Positions 41,359 to 52,330 of a stretch of 64,000 bases of DNA are shown here, in pieces; the stretch's first letter is position 1; each line of letters opens with the position of its first letter. The stretch comes from [Phialemoniopsis] sp. UDSM-2020 (lineage: Eukaryota > Ascomycota > Sordariomycetes > Thyridiales > Thyridiaceae). The DNA is taken from NCBI GenBank assembly GCA_018873225.1, contig JAEILZ010000001.1, forward strand, positions 3,782,001 to 3,846,000, given 5' to 3'. The notes below the pieces were generated by a model, which saw only the letters and a program-made list of their open reading frames with translations, did no database searches and had not been told where the DNA came from. A program made the position numbers and the translations under genes.

Positions 41359-42536
41359 ATGGCACCTCGAGAGTTTCTCGATCCAGAGAAGTGCCGCCAT
41401 TATGCCCAATTTGCATCCCACCTTGAAACACACAATTTTGATATCATCTATTGGCTTCTGTTCGCCCTCGTCGTCTTCATGCTCTTCCTCTCATCCTGGT
41501 ACTATGGCAGGTATGTTAGCACTATGCCACGAGTGATCCCATGAACCAGATTACTGACCTCAGCTTGCCTACCTCAGATCCATGGACGCGGTCGAGAAGT
41601 TCCCGCCTCGCTCACAGGAGCACCGTCGGCAGATGAAGAAGTGTATGTGCATCTGCGCGCTCTGCACGGCAATCTCGATCGTCTCGGTCGTCATGGAGAC
41701 GTTTGCCTTGCTCGCGCTGCAGTTCTGCGACGGCGAGGACCTGCTGCAGCTGTACTGGTCTACCTTCACCATGGTGCAGATCGGCAGCGTCGTCGCCATC
41801 TTTGGCGTCATGCTCTCGGTCTGGCACTCGCTCAGAGGCAGGAAGCATCCGTGAGTCTACATGTTCATCTCTATTGACTTGTTGCCCCAAGGCAACATGC
41901 TGCTGTGTTGTGTTTTGGCTGTAGTTGTACATGCCATTTTATATCTGTAACAAAGCTGACCATCATCAATAGCCCATGGGCTCTGGCGTTAGGCACGCCT
42001 GTACTGGTCATCGCCGGGCTGGGACATTTCTTCAATGCTGCGCTCCACAGAAGGACCAAGACGATCAAGAAGAAGGCACGCCGTAGGAAGGGAAGCGGCA
42101 GCGCGGCCTCAATGTCTTTGAGCGAGAGGTAAGTCCGCCTTGCTACACAGGCACGCGATAGGTCCTTTAACTTACATACCTCTGCAGCCCTACTCAGCAG
42201 AACGAACATGAGCAAGACGACGAGGCTCCAACCAGCTACAATGCCAGACTGGTGGGATATACTCCGGAAGGAGGTCCAATCCTTCAGTTTGAAGAGAAAC
42301 CCAGGCCACTTGATGAGCAAGGGGCCAAGGTCATCAGCACGGGGGCTGATGGAGCGGTCACTGTGGCTTTCGGAAAAGAAGTCAGGATCATAGTCAGCAA
42401 GGACGAGGAGATGACGGAGCGCCAGGGTGAAGCAGCACCCGTGACACCGGGCACGGCGAGGCCGAATTCGTTGTCACTTGCACAAGCATCGCGAACAGCG
42501 TCGGTTAGTGACCAGACGCTCGTGTCAGCAGGTTAA
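41359..42536 (+). CDS. Four-transmembrane protein of unknown function
   Basis: Not recognised. Exons are 41359-41510, 41578-41850, 41973-42128 and 42188-42536, all joined at phase 2, giving 309 aa. The frame, introns and acceptors are mutually consistent, so the gene is probably real. Membrane segments lie at about residues 28-49 (IIYWLLFALVVFMLFLSSWYY), 68-95 (CALCTAISIVSVVMETFALLAL), 110-132 (MVQIGSVVAIFGVMLSVWHSL) and 143-163 (ALALGTPVLVIAGLGHFF). A basic stretch follows (RTKTIKKKARRRK), then a hydrophilic C-terminal half with GYTPEGGPILQFEEK. No signal peptide precedes TM1. A tetraspan organisation with a cytosolic tail is the simplest reading. All introns falling in the same phase is a minor curiosity. 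Confidence 0.72.
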
Positions 42537-42987
42537 AAGGCTACAGGTAGCAAAGTAAGTGACAAGTTACGCCTGGGGAAAGATCGACACGGTCATAGAG
42601 TACAAAGCACGCGCTTTCAAAAAGATGATAGGAGGATGGATTTACGTGTAATGACAACTACCTACTGAGCATTTCAAGGAGGAAAGGGGCCATCCAAACG
42701 TCTGCAGAAAAGATGTTACATTTTCCAATGACAAGACTGAGCTGTGGTGTCTGATGTAATCGGGGAGACTGCAATTCAAAAAGTCTGGACTGTCTCCTGC
42801 AGGATCTTGGTTGATCAAATGTCCCTTCGGTGTTCTTAGCGCTGTATGGCGTGCACCTTTTTTTTCTGTTGAGACGTCTCACAGCATCTCTTGGCTGCTT
42901 CTATCCCTGAATATCGTCGCCGCCGTCTTGTACAGCATAGATACCTTTATCCACTTCTGTCCTCGGCATGACCAGCAGACTCATGCC
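42537..42987. other. Convergent 3' region (four-TM protein / CHORD-CS)
   Basis: 451 nt of 3' sequence with no recognisable feature. Confidence 0.5.
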
Positions 42988-44181
42988 TCACTTCTCTGCC
43001 TTCCCAGCCCGACCCACCTGGAAGATTTCCCCCGTAAGTCTATCGTCACTGCGCAGAACCGGCCAGCCGCTCACATCCACCTTGTTCAGCGTGACCTCCA
43101 GCTTAGTACCCAGAACCTTGAACGCCGACTTCTCCGGGTTGATGGCTGCGAAAAGGGGTACCTCCGTCTTGTACCTCTTGGGCGGGCTATCCGTCGTCGG
43201 TAGATCCAGCTTTATCGTCTGTTGTCCAAACTCGATTATGGCCTTCTCCTTGTCGATCTTCTTCAGGAAGAAAGATGCTGTGACTGTGCTTGCCGACTGG
43301 TAAAAGTCCGTCCTGCGGTGTGATTCCATGTTAGCTTGAGCCCCTCAACCAAAAGTCAGAGCATTCAGCGGTCCAACGTACCGAACAGTATCCAGGATCT
43401 CCTCAGAAGCAGCCTTTCCACTCTTGGCATCCTTCTTGCCACTACCAATGAACAGATGCCTATCCTTGGTCTCGCAGCCCTCGATCTTCATGAACTGATC
43501 GAACTCGAGCACCCTCCGCTTGCAGCAGGTGTAGCCCTTGCTGCCCTCGTGGAAGATTGGCACACCCGGGTGGTGGACGCACTTCTCGCCGTCCCTGGAG
43601 GCGCCCTTCTTGTACGTCGCGCCGCACGTCCGGCGGCGGCAGGCCTTGCCGTCGGGGATCTCTAGGCTCGGGTCGTCGTCCTCGGACTCGGGGGGCGGCG
43701 GCGGCGGGGTCGGCGCGTGCTGTGCCGTCGGGACGTTGATCGGGGTCCGCGGTAGGGCTGGTTGCGCGTCGGGCGCTGCGAGCTCGACGACGTCGGCGGG
43801 CGCTTCTTTCTTCTCGATCTTGGGGGGCAGGTCGGTGGTGGAGTGCTTGCCCTCTGTGCAAGGAGGAATTTCCATAAACTCCTCGAAGGTGAGGACGCGC
43901 GGCTTGCAGCATTTCCATCCTGATGATTGGTAAAATCAAATGTTAGCATTGAAGGAAGGTTGTCAAGTTGAGCTCTTGGTGGTGATGCTGAATACGTCAT
44001 TTTCCCGGAGCTTGGGGCCAACGACACGTGCTGGCGACAAGGTCCCTTGGAAGGGACAAGTAAACAAGGACATACCCTTTTGACCCTCGTGGAAGATGGG
44101 CGGGCCCGGATGGTACTTGCAGGTCTCGTCCGGGTCCGTGTAGGACTTGCCGCAACCTTGGTGGACACACTTTTGCGCCAT
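42988..44181 (-). CDS. CHORD-CS co-chaperone (RAR1/CHP-1/melusin type)
   Basis: Predicted 322-aa Hsp90 co-chaperone that works with Sgt1-like proteins. Minus-strand exons are 44181-44076, 43919-43382 and 43312-42988. CHORD I spans about residues 3-65: CVHQGCGKSYTDPDETCKYHPGPP then FHEGQKGWKCCKPRVLTFEEF, split by an intron inside the zinc module. CHORD II spans about 140-200: CRRRTCGATYKKG, EKCVHHPGVPIFHEGSKGYTCCKRRVLEF. All Cys and His ligands expected for two zinc ions per CHORD seem present. The CS (p23-like) domain lies at about 215-305 (RTDFYQSASTVTASFFLKKI, VTLNKVDVSGWPVL). The linker holds a run of prolines. This CHORD-CHORD-CS order is that of animal and fungal members; plant RAR1 lacks CS. 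The glutaredoxin-like gene is divergent. Confidence 0.95.
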
Positions 44182-44734
44182 GTTTGGTTGTGGGATGGAT
44201 TGTGATCGAGCGTGTGGGGAGGGGTAGCTTCTGGCCAGCAACAGCTCGCCTGGGTCGATCAAGGCGAATTGAGATTCGAGCTGAGAGAGTATTCGCGGGA
44301 GGGAGTAGATATCGTGCTGATTGAGTGCGTACACCTGTAATGGTACTAGATGTGCTCCTCCTCCGGGGCCTCGGGGACGCTTCTATGCAAACAAATAGAT
44401 GTATAGTAGAATTCGGACATCTATTTTCTTCTGAGAGCTTCCAGAATCTTGAATGGATTCTACCCCACCCCCCACCGCCGAACGCACCCAGCTCAGGGCG
44501 ATCGACCCGCACCAAGAAAACGGCAGCATTAGGTCCCGCTTTGCCCTGCGTGCTTTGGACAGGGGTTGCTTCGCGAGAGCTCAGTGGTTCGATGTCGTCC
44601 AATGTCAATTAAACACTTCTTGTCTCCTTTTCCATTCGTCATAAAGCTTCAGCATCATAAAGAACGCAACTCATTCATCTTCGTAGCAGGCTATTGAGGA
44701 GTCTACGAAACAGGGCAGAGAAGAGTCCCTCGTA
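44182..44734. other. Divergent region, CHORD-CS / glutaredoxin-like
   Basis: 553 nt with the two promoters. No other feature seen. Confidence 0.5.
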
Positions 44735-45116
44735 ATGCGCACCACAAGCCGGTTACTGCAGCACGCCTGCAGAATCACCCTCTTCACTCGGGAGAATTGT
44801 GGTCTATGTGTCCGGGCCAAGTCAGCCTTGTCTCATGTTTGGGACTCGCGGCCGTTTGACTATAAAGAAGTGGACATTATCAAGCCTGAAGCAAAAGCCT
44901 GGCGAGATCTATACGATTTTGATGTGCCTGTTGTAAGAGCTTTCAACACTAGATTAGCGTCACAGTAACTTGTACTGATAACTTGAACAGATTCATATAA
45001 GCAAGGCTCAAGCAGCAGAAGAAGATCCTTCCTTATCTGGCCAAGCAGTGAAGCTTATGCATAGGTTCAACCCCGAGATTATTATGGCTAAGATGGATGC
45101 TGTTGAAAAGGCATGA
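44735..45116 (+). CDS. Glutaredoxin-like protein (YDR286C/C5orf63 family, DUF836)
   Basis: Small 107-aa thioredoxin-fold protein. Exons are 44735-44932 and 44991-45116, and the intron has a tactgataac branch region. The start RLLQHACRITLFTRENCGLC gives the first strand and a C-x-x-C motif (Cys-Gly-Leu-Cys). VRAKSALSHVWDSRPFDYKEVDI and WRDLYDFDVPVIHI follow; the Val-Pro-Val is the cis-Pro loop before the third strand. This pattern is that of the DUF836 family, whose yeast member YDR286C has a similar length and no defined biochemical role. The Arg-rich first residues (MRTTSRLLQ) could aid mitochondrial import, which is inference. It converges on the aldolase gene with only 67 nt between stop codons. 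Confidence 0.85.
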
Positions 45117-45183
45117 AACGAGTCAGGGCCAGGTCCTACGACTGACAGTACCAAACTCGCTGTCGCTGGATTAACCCCCGAAA

Positions 45184-46300
45184 CTAATACGACTGGCCCT
45201 TCTGAGGCTTGGCCTTCCCATGGGCGATAGCCAGCGTCTCGGCCATATGTTGCTGCAGACCTGTGTAGTCGGCCGCCGCGCTCATCATCGAGAAACCCAT
45301 CTCGGCATAATGCCTGGCCATCTCGGCGCTGGTGCAGTAGATGCCACACTTCTTGCCAGCTCGGTTGCCTGCCTCCAGAACCTTTTCAATGGCGGCGTCG
45401 AGCTCAGGCTTGATGACGCCGTTGATGATGGGGTGGCCAATGTTGTTGCCCAGGTCGAAAGGTCCGATGAAGAGCACATCTACCAGCGGCGCGATCTCAT
45501 CGACGGCCTCGAGGGCCTCCTTGGTCTCGATCTGGACCATTACCAAGAGGGCGTCGTTGGCTTGCTCCAGATACTCTGTCAGGGAAGGGACAGGGCTAAA
45601 GTTCTCCATTGAAAGCGGCGAGCCGAAGCCCCGGTTGCCTTCTGGCGGGAATTTGCAAGATTTGACGACGGACTTGACCTCTTCGGCCGTGCGGATCAGT
45701 GGCACAAGTATCTATCTCATGTTAGCTTACTGATACATTGATTTTGAAGTCAAAGAAGTTACGAACTCCATGAGCTCCGCTGTCAAGTGCACCTGGGATA
45801 TTGTCAGTGACACGCACGCACGGGCTTAGATGAAAGGCACTGGCTACATACGCTTGATCATCCACGGCTGAAAGTCTGGTATCCTGACGATGGGCGAGGT
45901 GCCAGTTGCTGCTATAACGGGGACGGCCTCGTGCATGTTGGCATCTGAACCCGTCAGCAACAACGTCTCACGAAGGATTGGTCATGACATGATAAGGTCG
46001 AAACCTCATACCTGTCATTTGCCCATGCTCGCAGTCCACCATGACCCAATCGACACCAGGAGTCCGCGCCAATACTCGCGAGATATTCACACCTGGGAGC
46101 ATCTGCCAGACGCCCATGCTCGCCCGGTTCTCTGCAAAGGCCTGCCTCAGCTTGTTTGACTTGGCGAGCTGCGTCGTGCCGGCCATCGAGGACCCATGTC
46201 GAATGGCGGTGGTGGGCGTTGCCAAATTCCGTGCAAAGAAGCACTTATGGGGTCGTGCTTGTGGCACAGCTCTGAAAAGGGTTGGCAGCACTCGAGACAT
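45184..46300 (-). CDS. HpcH/HpaI-family aldolase, possibly mitochondrial
   Basis: Predicted 311-aa class II pyruvate-type aldolase related to 4-hydroxy-2-oxo-heptanedioate and 2-keto-3-deoxy-sugar aldolases. Minus-strand exons are 46300-46012, 45944-45852, 45792-45767 (26 nt) and 45711-45184. Family motifs are GVDWVMVDCEHGQMT, SGAHGILVPLIRTAEE, MVQIETKEALEAVDEIAPLVDVLFIGPFDLG and a GIYCTSAEMARHYAEMGF end. Glu in QIET and Asp in GPFDLG are the expected metal ligands. The first 38 residues (MSRVLPTLFRAVPQARPHKC...) are basic and lack acids, like a mitochondrial presequence. A second Met at residue 39 (ATG at 46186-46184) starts a typical cytosolic form, so dual targeting through two starts is possible. 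The physiological substrate cannot be read from sequence. LSM8 is divergent. Confidence 0.88.
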
Positions 46301-47103
46301 GGCTACCAAAGAGACAATTCTTAATATTTGTATATGTATATAAAGATGGCAAGCTATTGTTACAGTCGGAGAACCTTCACTTGACATACGGTCTGCGGGG
46401 TTGGGTTAGCTGATGGAGATGATCTCCACCGCACCCGGCCGCAAGGTCAAGGGGCACCATGGATGTTTGGATTTCCTCACTCGTTCCTGTGTAAAACTCA
46501 GGGCCAGGTTCTCATCTCAAGCATGATCGAACTTAATTCAATCACCTGTAGCTCATGAACTGTAGTCACATAACGAGGCAGTCTACTTTCATATCACATC
46601 ATGCTTGCCAGTTATAGCAATCCGGACCCTGGTCCGCCAGCTAAGATCGTAAGTTTGGTTCGAAACTCCAGCTTGGACTGTTTAAAAAGTAGCAGCTGAG
46701 AACGATTGCAACACTAGAATGACTCTGTAGCTGAAAGCAATGAACCTTTAGAAAGGTAGTCAGTGCAATAGTCCTTCATACTCCCTACTTATTCAATAAA
46801 TGCACCAGCTGAAGACGTTGAGCTTGGAAGAGTGGCCCAAGCTTCTCCACATTTGTATCGTGCTCGCCCTAGCTTGATGCCTGCCCGGCCGATAAACCCC
46901 CCCTCCATTGGTACATTTTTTTGACTGCTCCTTCATCAGGTCCGATCCAACTTGTCGGATTTCGTGCCTGCTCAACGCAACACAGTGCCGCGCATCAATT
47001 CGACTCAGATACACGTACGACGCTCCAGCCCATGACCTCTTGCCGCGACACATAGCACGGATCTGCTTTTGAGGTGCGCTTCACACCGCCAGACGCGCCA
47101 ACA
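46301..47103. other. Divergent region, aldolase / LSM8
   Basis: 803 nt without a gene. A ggttcgaaactcc string at about 46657 looks like a tRNA B box at first sight but has no A box or arms. The leader next to the aldolase gene is TA-rich. Confidence 0.5.
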
Positions 47104-47537
47104 TGTCGTTCCTAAACGGCTACATCGACAGTACGTGCTGCAACAGAATAGCGGCCTTTGTGTCGCAATGAGCACTATGCTAATTCCTTTTGCAGAAAAG
47201 GTACTCATCATAACAGCGGACTCGAGGACAATAGTCGGCGTCCTCGTCAGCGTGGACAACCAGACCAACTTGGTACGTAGTCTCAGACCTAGAGGGAGGC
47301 CTTGTGGCAGAGTCGAGCGCATGCTAACCACGTGCATCGCAGGTCCTCAAGTCAGCCGTCGAGCGCGTCATCAACACCCCAGACAACCCGGAGCCCTCCG
47401 TCGAGGTACCCATAGGGCTGTACCTCATCCGCGGCGACAATGTGTGCACGGTCGGCCTGGTGGACGAGAAGTTGGACGAGGAGATCGACTGGACCAAGGT
47501 CAAGGGCGAGGTGATTGGCGGCATCAAGCACGTATGA
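47104..47537 (+). CDS. LSM8: U6 snRNA-associated protein LSM8
   Basis: Predicted 99-aa Sm-like protein, the subunit that defines the nuclear LSM2-8 ring bound to U6 snRNA. Exons are 47104-47131 (28 nt), 47196-47272 and 47343-47537, joined in frame. Sm1 runs from MSFLNGYIDKKVLIITADSR through TIVGVLVSVDNQTNLVL, and Sm2 includes GLYLIRGDNVCTVGLVDEKLD. The G-x-L-x-S-x-D-x-x-x-N-L-V-L core and the IRGDN RNA-contact loop are intact. The C-terminus DEEIDWTKVKGEVIGGIKHV is typical of LSM8 and not of LSM1. It lies divergent from the aldolase gene and convergent with the nucleoside hydrolase gene. Confidence 0.95.
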
Positions 47538-47870
47538 AGAGCTCCCGCCCGTGCTGAAGAAGTCACAAGATGGGAGAGAATATCCGCGTCGCGAGATGGA
47601 GACGAGGAAACGGGTATGTGGCGTGAGCAAAAACCATGTCCGAATGGGAGCGATTGCACTGGAAACAAGGACCTGGAGGCGCATTCTTAAGACAGGAGAA
47701 TGCCTGCTACGGAATAGGGTATGCTTTGACAGCTCTATCTCTGCCCTGGTTCGCCATGCTTACAGACTCCGGTGGGCGACTCCTAAAGTCGGGATGCTAC
47801 GGAAGGATGGACGATAAAACGCTTATAAATGAGATACCCCAACAATATAGATGGCTGCGGCCACATTGAA
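47538..47870. other. Convergent 3' region (LSM8 / nucleoside hydrolase)
   Basis: 333 nt with no recognisable element. Confidence 0.5.
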
Positions 47871-49375
47871 TCATCCGAAGACCTGTTTCATCCAGAGCGG
47901 AGCAAGTTTGTCCTCGCCCGGCGACTTGACGATCCTGTTGATCCTGTTACCCTTGGTGCGACTCAGCCAGCCCTGCGAGTCGCCGGGCACCTCGTCGACC
48001 TCCAGGGCGGCAGCCGAGTCCTCCGGATTCTGGATGGTCTGGTCCCGCTCTTTGGCGGCACGCTTGCTGCGAACTCGCTTGTCAACGAGATGCATGCCAC
48101 GGGTCCACTGACCAGAGGTTTCGATGCGAATGTCTTCGGGCGTGGGCGTACCCTCCCAAGCCGGGTCGTCCCGAGTCATCATGTACCAGACGGTCAATGG
48201 ATCGTGCAGCGATAGGTCCGGCTCCTTGAGATCACCAACGATGTCGGTGATCTTGTTGAAGGTCCCCGCGAGAATGTGAGCAATCCACCGCGCCAGGGGA
48301 CTTCCGGCGTCAACGTGAGGCTTGATGCTGTTCTCAAAGAAGCTCTTCGTCAGGGAGTGCGGCATAGTGATATCTAGTGGACAAAGCGACAACTTGAGCT
48401 GTTTGGATAGCTTTTCCGGGTAGGGCGGGAGAGTCGCTACTTGGCTAGGTATGGGGGGCATGGTCGAGGCCGGAGTGGGAGACGTGAGAGCATACACGCG
48501 GGCTGCGGCAACAGCATCAGCATAGGTGTTGAACTCGCCGACTGGGGTGATGTTGCCCGGGATATGCACTGATCCTCCCATGACCACGAGCTCCTTCACA
48601 CGGAGGAACGTCTCTGGGTCCTCAGCAGCGGCCATGGCGATGTTGGTCAGGGGGCCAACCGCGCAGATCGAGATGGTGTTCTCGGGCTCCTCCTTGAGAA
48701 TGCGGAGTATTTCCTTGTGGGCAGGGAGCTTGGCTGGCGTGAAGTAGGGAGAGGCATATGCGGAGCTATCGCCATCTTTGAAGAGGGATTGCCAGGTATC
48801 CGCGGGCGACAAGTCCGGGTACTATTCAAGTCAGTCTCTTTCCATACCAAGGCTCTAGACAGAGTATCCTTACTGCTTCGTGAACGCCATGTAGGCCATC
48901 GACACCATCTTGAGTTTGTTAGCTGGAGGTACCGTGGACTTGCAAGCAAGCGTACATACGAAAATAGTCTGCCATCAGGCAATCTTCCTCTAGCGGGTGG
49001 TCAGGGCCCACGGCCACCAAGGGCTTGAATTGCTTCAGAGACTCAAAGCTGTTGGGCTTGCCGTTTGCCTCTCGCCAGGCAATCTCCTTCTCGACAACGT
49101 GGAACAGGGCAACGACATTGCGCAGGCAGCTACAGGTCGATTAGTTTATTATCTTCGCTGAGATCGGAAGTCTCGACAAACCTTTGCAAAGGGACGTTGC
49201 CATAGGTGACCGAGAGCAAAACGAGCTCGAGGTCTTCAGGAGAGGCACTGAGAGCCAACAGCATGGCCATGGTGTCATCGACACCTGGGTGGGTCAGTAG
49301 CTGAAGTTATATGAGCTGGCGTGGGCTTGTCTTACCTGGGTCCGTATCAAGGATGATACGGTTCTTTGGCGCCAT
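47871..49375 (-). CDS. Inosine/uridine-preferring nucleoside hydrolase
   Basis: Predicted 432-aa enzyme that hydrolyses ribonucleosides to base and ribose for purine or pyrimidine salvage. Minus-strand exons are 49375-49336, 49284-49182, 49129-48960, 48908-48874 (35 nt) and 48821-47871. The N-terminal calcium-binding motif IILDTDPGVDDTMAMLLAL has Asp10, Asp12, Asp16 and Asp17, with the first splice inside it. Other family stretches are VLLSVTYGNVPLQ, YFHGVDGLHGVHE, ENTISICAVGPLTNIA, LVVMGGSVHIPGNITPVGEFN and the LHDPLTVWYMM Asp near the C-terminus. The basic C-terminal extension (RSKRAAKERDQ, RTKGNRINRIVKSPGED) is longer than in bacterial enzymes. There is no signal peptide, so it is cytosolic. 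Specificity between purine and pyrimidine nucleosides is not decided. Confidence 0.93.
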
Positions 49376-51085
49376 TGTTGAGATGCGAGATGATGCTCTG
49401 TCTTTGTGGAGGCTGGGTCCTGATCAAGACAAATCGGTCAGTCATGGTTTCACAGTTAGACTCGATGCAAACCAGTGACAATAATGTCATAAACAGTGCT
49501 CGACCAACAACAGAATAGCCGTATTCCTCAAAAGCAGATCAGACATACCGACTCTGTTCCTCCCTATCAACGTAATAAGACTTGAGGTTATCTCGAGGTG
49601 ATGTAGAGAACGGCCTTTATATGTCTTGCCAAGAAACGGGAAGAGTTGATGCTGAGACCAGGCACTTGCTGCAATAGAACATGAGTTAATCAACCGTACT
49701 ACAGCAAGAAAGTCTCTAGAAAGTGTGCTTACAGGTTTATGACGCTAACAATGTACCTCCTGCAACACAGAACCAAGTGAGGTAAGGTAGTCTTGGAAAT
49801 TTCCAAATGAATTGCCTCTCACAATAGGCTTCCAGTTGAAAGTGAAGCAATGGGGTTGCAGACTCATAGTGGAGGGAGCTCTCGTGCTTAGGTGGGGCAG
49901 CTTTGGTTAACCCCACGTAAACCATCGGCTCTGAGCAGAAGCTCCGTGGATGGTGTGCATCATTCTCGATAAGATCCTGGCCATGTCTGGTGAGTTCACA
50001 CCAAGATGACTAATGGATCGCTGACCCTAATCGTTCTCTGATTTGTTCGGAAGCAGAAGCCAGTGAGAGAAGAAGGGTCTTGGAAGAAATGGAGCCTTCG
50101 AATGGATTGAGAGCGTGTGCTGCAACAGGGGTTGTTTCTGTGTGTTACAGTGGATCCAGGGGGGAAATGGCAACGCGGCCCTTGCAGTGGTGGTTGCAGC
50201 ACTTCCCTATTAGCACTGGTGGTAAATCAAGGCAAATCAATCAAATCAAATGCAAGTCACCTTTTCGTCCCTCGCGGCAACTCCTCCCCGACCCGTCTGT
50301 GGTTTTGGAGCTGTCCCCACATGTACCGGGCCATACCCCTACCAGGGCATCCAGCCAGCCAGCTTGCCAGCTAATCCAAATCGACCAGTCTTCCAAGGGC
50401 TTGGCTCGAACTACCTACTACTCCGTAACTTGCACCTCAACCTTGCCTCCCCATCTGGTTCTTGTCGGTGCTACTTTACCTGTAGTGTAGGGTAGGCGCG
50501 GCCAAAAACGCGCTGAAGCCACCTGTTTATTTCACGCCAGACCACGAACCGACAACGCCAAGCTTGCCATCAACGACTGGCCTCGACTTTCATCAAACCA
50601 TCTCCCTTTGCTACACAAAACACTCTGCACTACCCCTTTCATTCCTCTTCTTCCTTCCACCTCATCCGTACAAGAATAACGCAGCTTTTTTTGGCAGCAA
50701 AGCAGGTTAGTAAAAAGACAAAAGAAGCCCGTTCCCCTGAAGCAATGCTCCACCTGTCCTCGAGCTGGTGGATTCCCTCTCAACGCCTTCACATTGCACA
50801 TCACTTGGTATTTAGCTGACGTCGCATGCAAAGTCAGAATTCGATCAGCGTCAGCCACATACCTCGCCCACGAGTCTAGGGCAATCACAGAGCCTCCCAT
50901 CACAGGACAGCAATTCCCCGCATCACTCTCTGCTCCTGTCCAGTAAACCCCCGAGCCAATCCAAGAGCTGCCCATCCAGTTCAAGGGAGGGCCACAATCA
51001 CCAAGCTACAACCACCATCCATATTTTCTTCGACTGCTTATACTCCCCCTGAATACTACACAACAACTGAACGACATTGATCAAC
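49376..51085. other. Long divergent region before the unknown membrane-anchored protein
   Basis: 1.7 kb without a supportable gene. Frames at 50080-50490 and 50532-50984 have no recognisable domain. The last 500 nt are C/A/T-rich and look like promoter and leader of the plus-strand gene. Confidence 0.5.
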
Positions 51086-52330
51086 ATGGGCGCGTCAATG
51101 TCCACCTACGTGGGCTGGTCCGTGATCCTTGGTCTCGCCGGTTTCTACGTCTTCAACGAATGGAACAAGGAGCGTCAACGCGGCTTGGTCAAGGCTGCCG
51201 CCCAGAGGCAAAAGCAAGAGGAACGTCAAGCTCAGCTTGGGCGAAAAGAGCCCAAGGACGCAAAGCCTAAGCGGCAACGAATCGAGCCCACACAGAGAGA
51301 CTCGTATGCCTCCAAGCTGAAGCAGGAGGTCCAGGCCCAGACCTACCCTACAAGCTACAGCTCCGAGGATGAAGTCGATAACCGCGAGTTCGCCCGACAG
51401 CTGTCCAATGCCAAGCAGGGCACCAAGTTCACCTCCAAGTCCAAAGATGAGACGCGGCAAAAGTCCGTCAAGCAGTCTCGTGCTAGGGAGATGCCGGCTC
51501 CTGCTGCGAAGAAGGAGTCTGCACCCTCGTCCACAACTGGCGCTGACGCTGATGATGATCAATCGTCGGTGGCCTCTCCCACTATCAACGCCACCAAGCC
51601 TGGCGATGTGTCGGACATGCTTGAGCCAGCTGGCTCCGGCCCCTCCGTCCTGCGCCTGACGGGCACGGAGGAGAAGCCGACCATGGCGAGGAATGCCAAG
51701 GCGCCTCAGCCGACCGAGACCAAGAAGCAGCGACAGAATCGCAAGAAGGCCGAGGCGGCCAAGGCTGACCGTGAGGAGGCCGAGAAGGCAAGAAAGGTCC
51801 TGGAAGAGCAGCAACGACGTACCGCAAGAATTGCTGAAGGCCGCGCCGCCAAGGACGGCTCCGGCTTCATGGCTTCCCAGGCCGCTAACAATGCCTGGAC
51901 CAGCAATGGTGTCAACGGCAGCTCCAAGGCTGCTGCGAGCGGCTTCGTGCCTGTTCAGCCCCTTGATACATTCGAGTCGTCGAAGCCCACCCCGGCTGCT
52001 ACCCCCGCCAAGGCTAAGGGTCCTTCTGGCGACAGCTGGGTGTCCTCGCTCCCCTCCGAGGAGGAGCAGATGGAAGCAGCCCTGAAGGATGAGGACGCCT
52101 GGAGCACTGTCAAGACCAAGCCGCGTAAAGGCAAGAAGCGGGATGAGAGTGTCGAGAATGTTAGCACCACAGCACCTAGCTCCAACCCTGTCGCCTCTGT
52201 TCCCGCTGTCAAGTCTCAGCCTGCCAATGGACGGCCAGCGAAGCCGCTTCACCAGACGTCATCCTTTGCTGCGCTAAGCACCGACGATCCCGCCGAGGAC
52301 GAGGACGAGGAGGAGGAGTGGGATGTCTAA
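51086..52330 (+). CDS. N-terminally membrane-anchored, Lys/Glu-rich protein of unknown function
   Basis: Not recognised. Intronless 414-aa protein starting MGASMSTYVGW. One membrane segment lies at about residues 8-24 (YVGWSVILGLAGFYVFN), then a strongly basic, Gln/Lys/Arg-rich region. The middle is Ser/Thr/Ala-rich and disordered. A coiled-coil at about 210-257 (KKQRQNRKKAEAAKADREEA then EKARKVLEEQQRRTARIAEG) is followed by a Gly/Ala/Ser linker. The segment GDSWVSSLPSEEEQMEAALKD then EDAWSTVKTKPRKGKKR looks conserved. The acidic C-terminus is SFAALSTDDPAEDEDEEEEW. A type III or N-anchored ER protein with a cytosolic, nucleic-acid- or ribosome-contacting body would fit this composition, but that is inference. 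Codon use matches its neighbours, so it looks like a real gene. Confidence 0.75.
   Translation: MGASMSTYVGWSVILGLAGFYVFNEWNKERQRGLVKAAAQRQKQEERQAQLGRKEPKDAKPKRQRIEPTQRDSYASKLKQEVQAQTYPTSYSSEDEVDNREFARQLSNAKQGTKFTSKSKDETRQKSVKQSRAREMPAPAAKKESAPSSTTGADADDDQSSVASPTINATKPGDVSDMLEPAGSGPSVLRLTGTEEKPTMARNAKAPQPTETKKQRQNRKKAEAAKADREEAEKARKVLEEQQRRTARIAEGRAAKDGSGFMASQAANNAWTSNGVNGSSKAAASGFVPVQPLDTFESSKPTPAATPAKAKGPSGDSWVSSLPSEEEQMEAALKDEDAWSTVKTKPRKGKKRDESVENVSTTAPSSNPVASVPAVKSQPANGRPAKPLHQTSSFAALSTDDPAEDEDEEEEWDV

Noticed and set aside
46620..46690. tRNA gene (ggttcgaaactcc)
   Set aside because: Spacing of the B box is off by a base and no A box, D arm or anticodon arm can be drawn.
51095..52252. 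385-residue minus-strand frame opposite the membrane-anchored protein
   Set aside because: Leu/Gly/Arg-rich shadow of the plus-strand gene. The plus strand has natural composition and a better start context.
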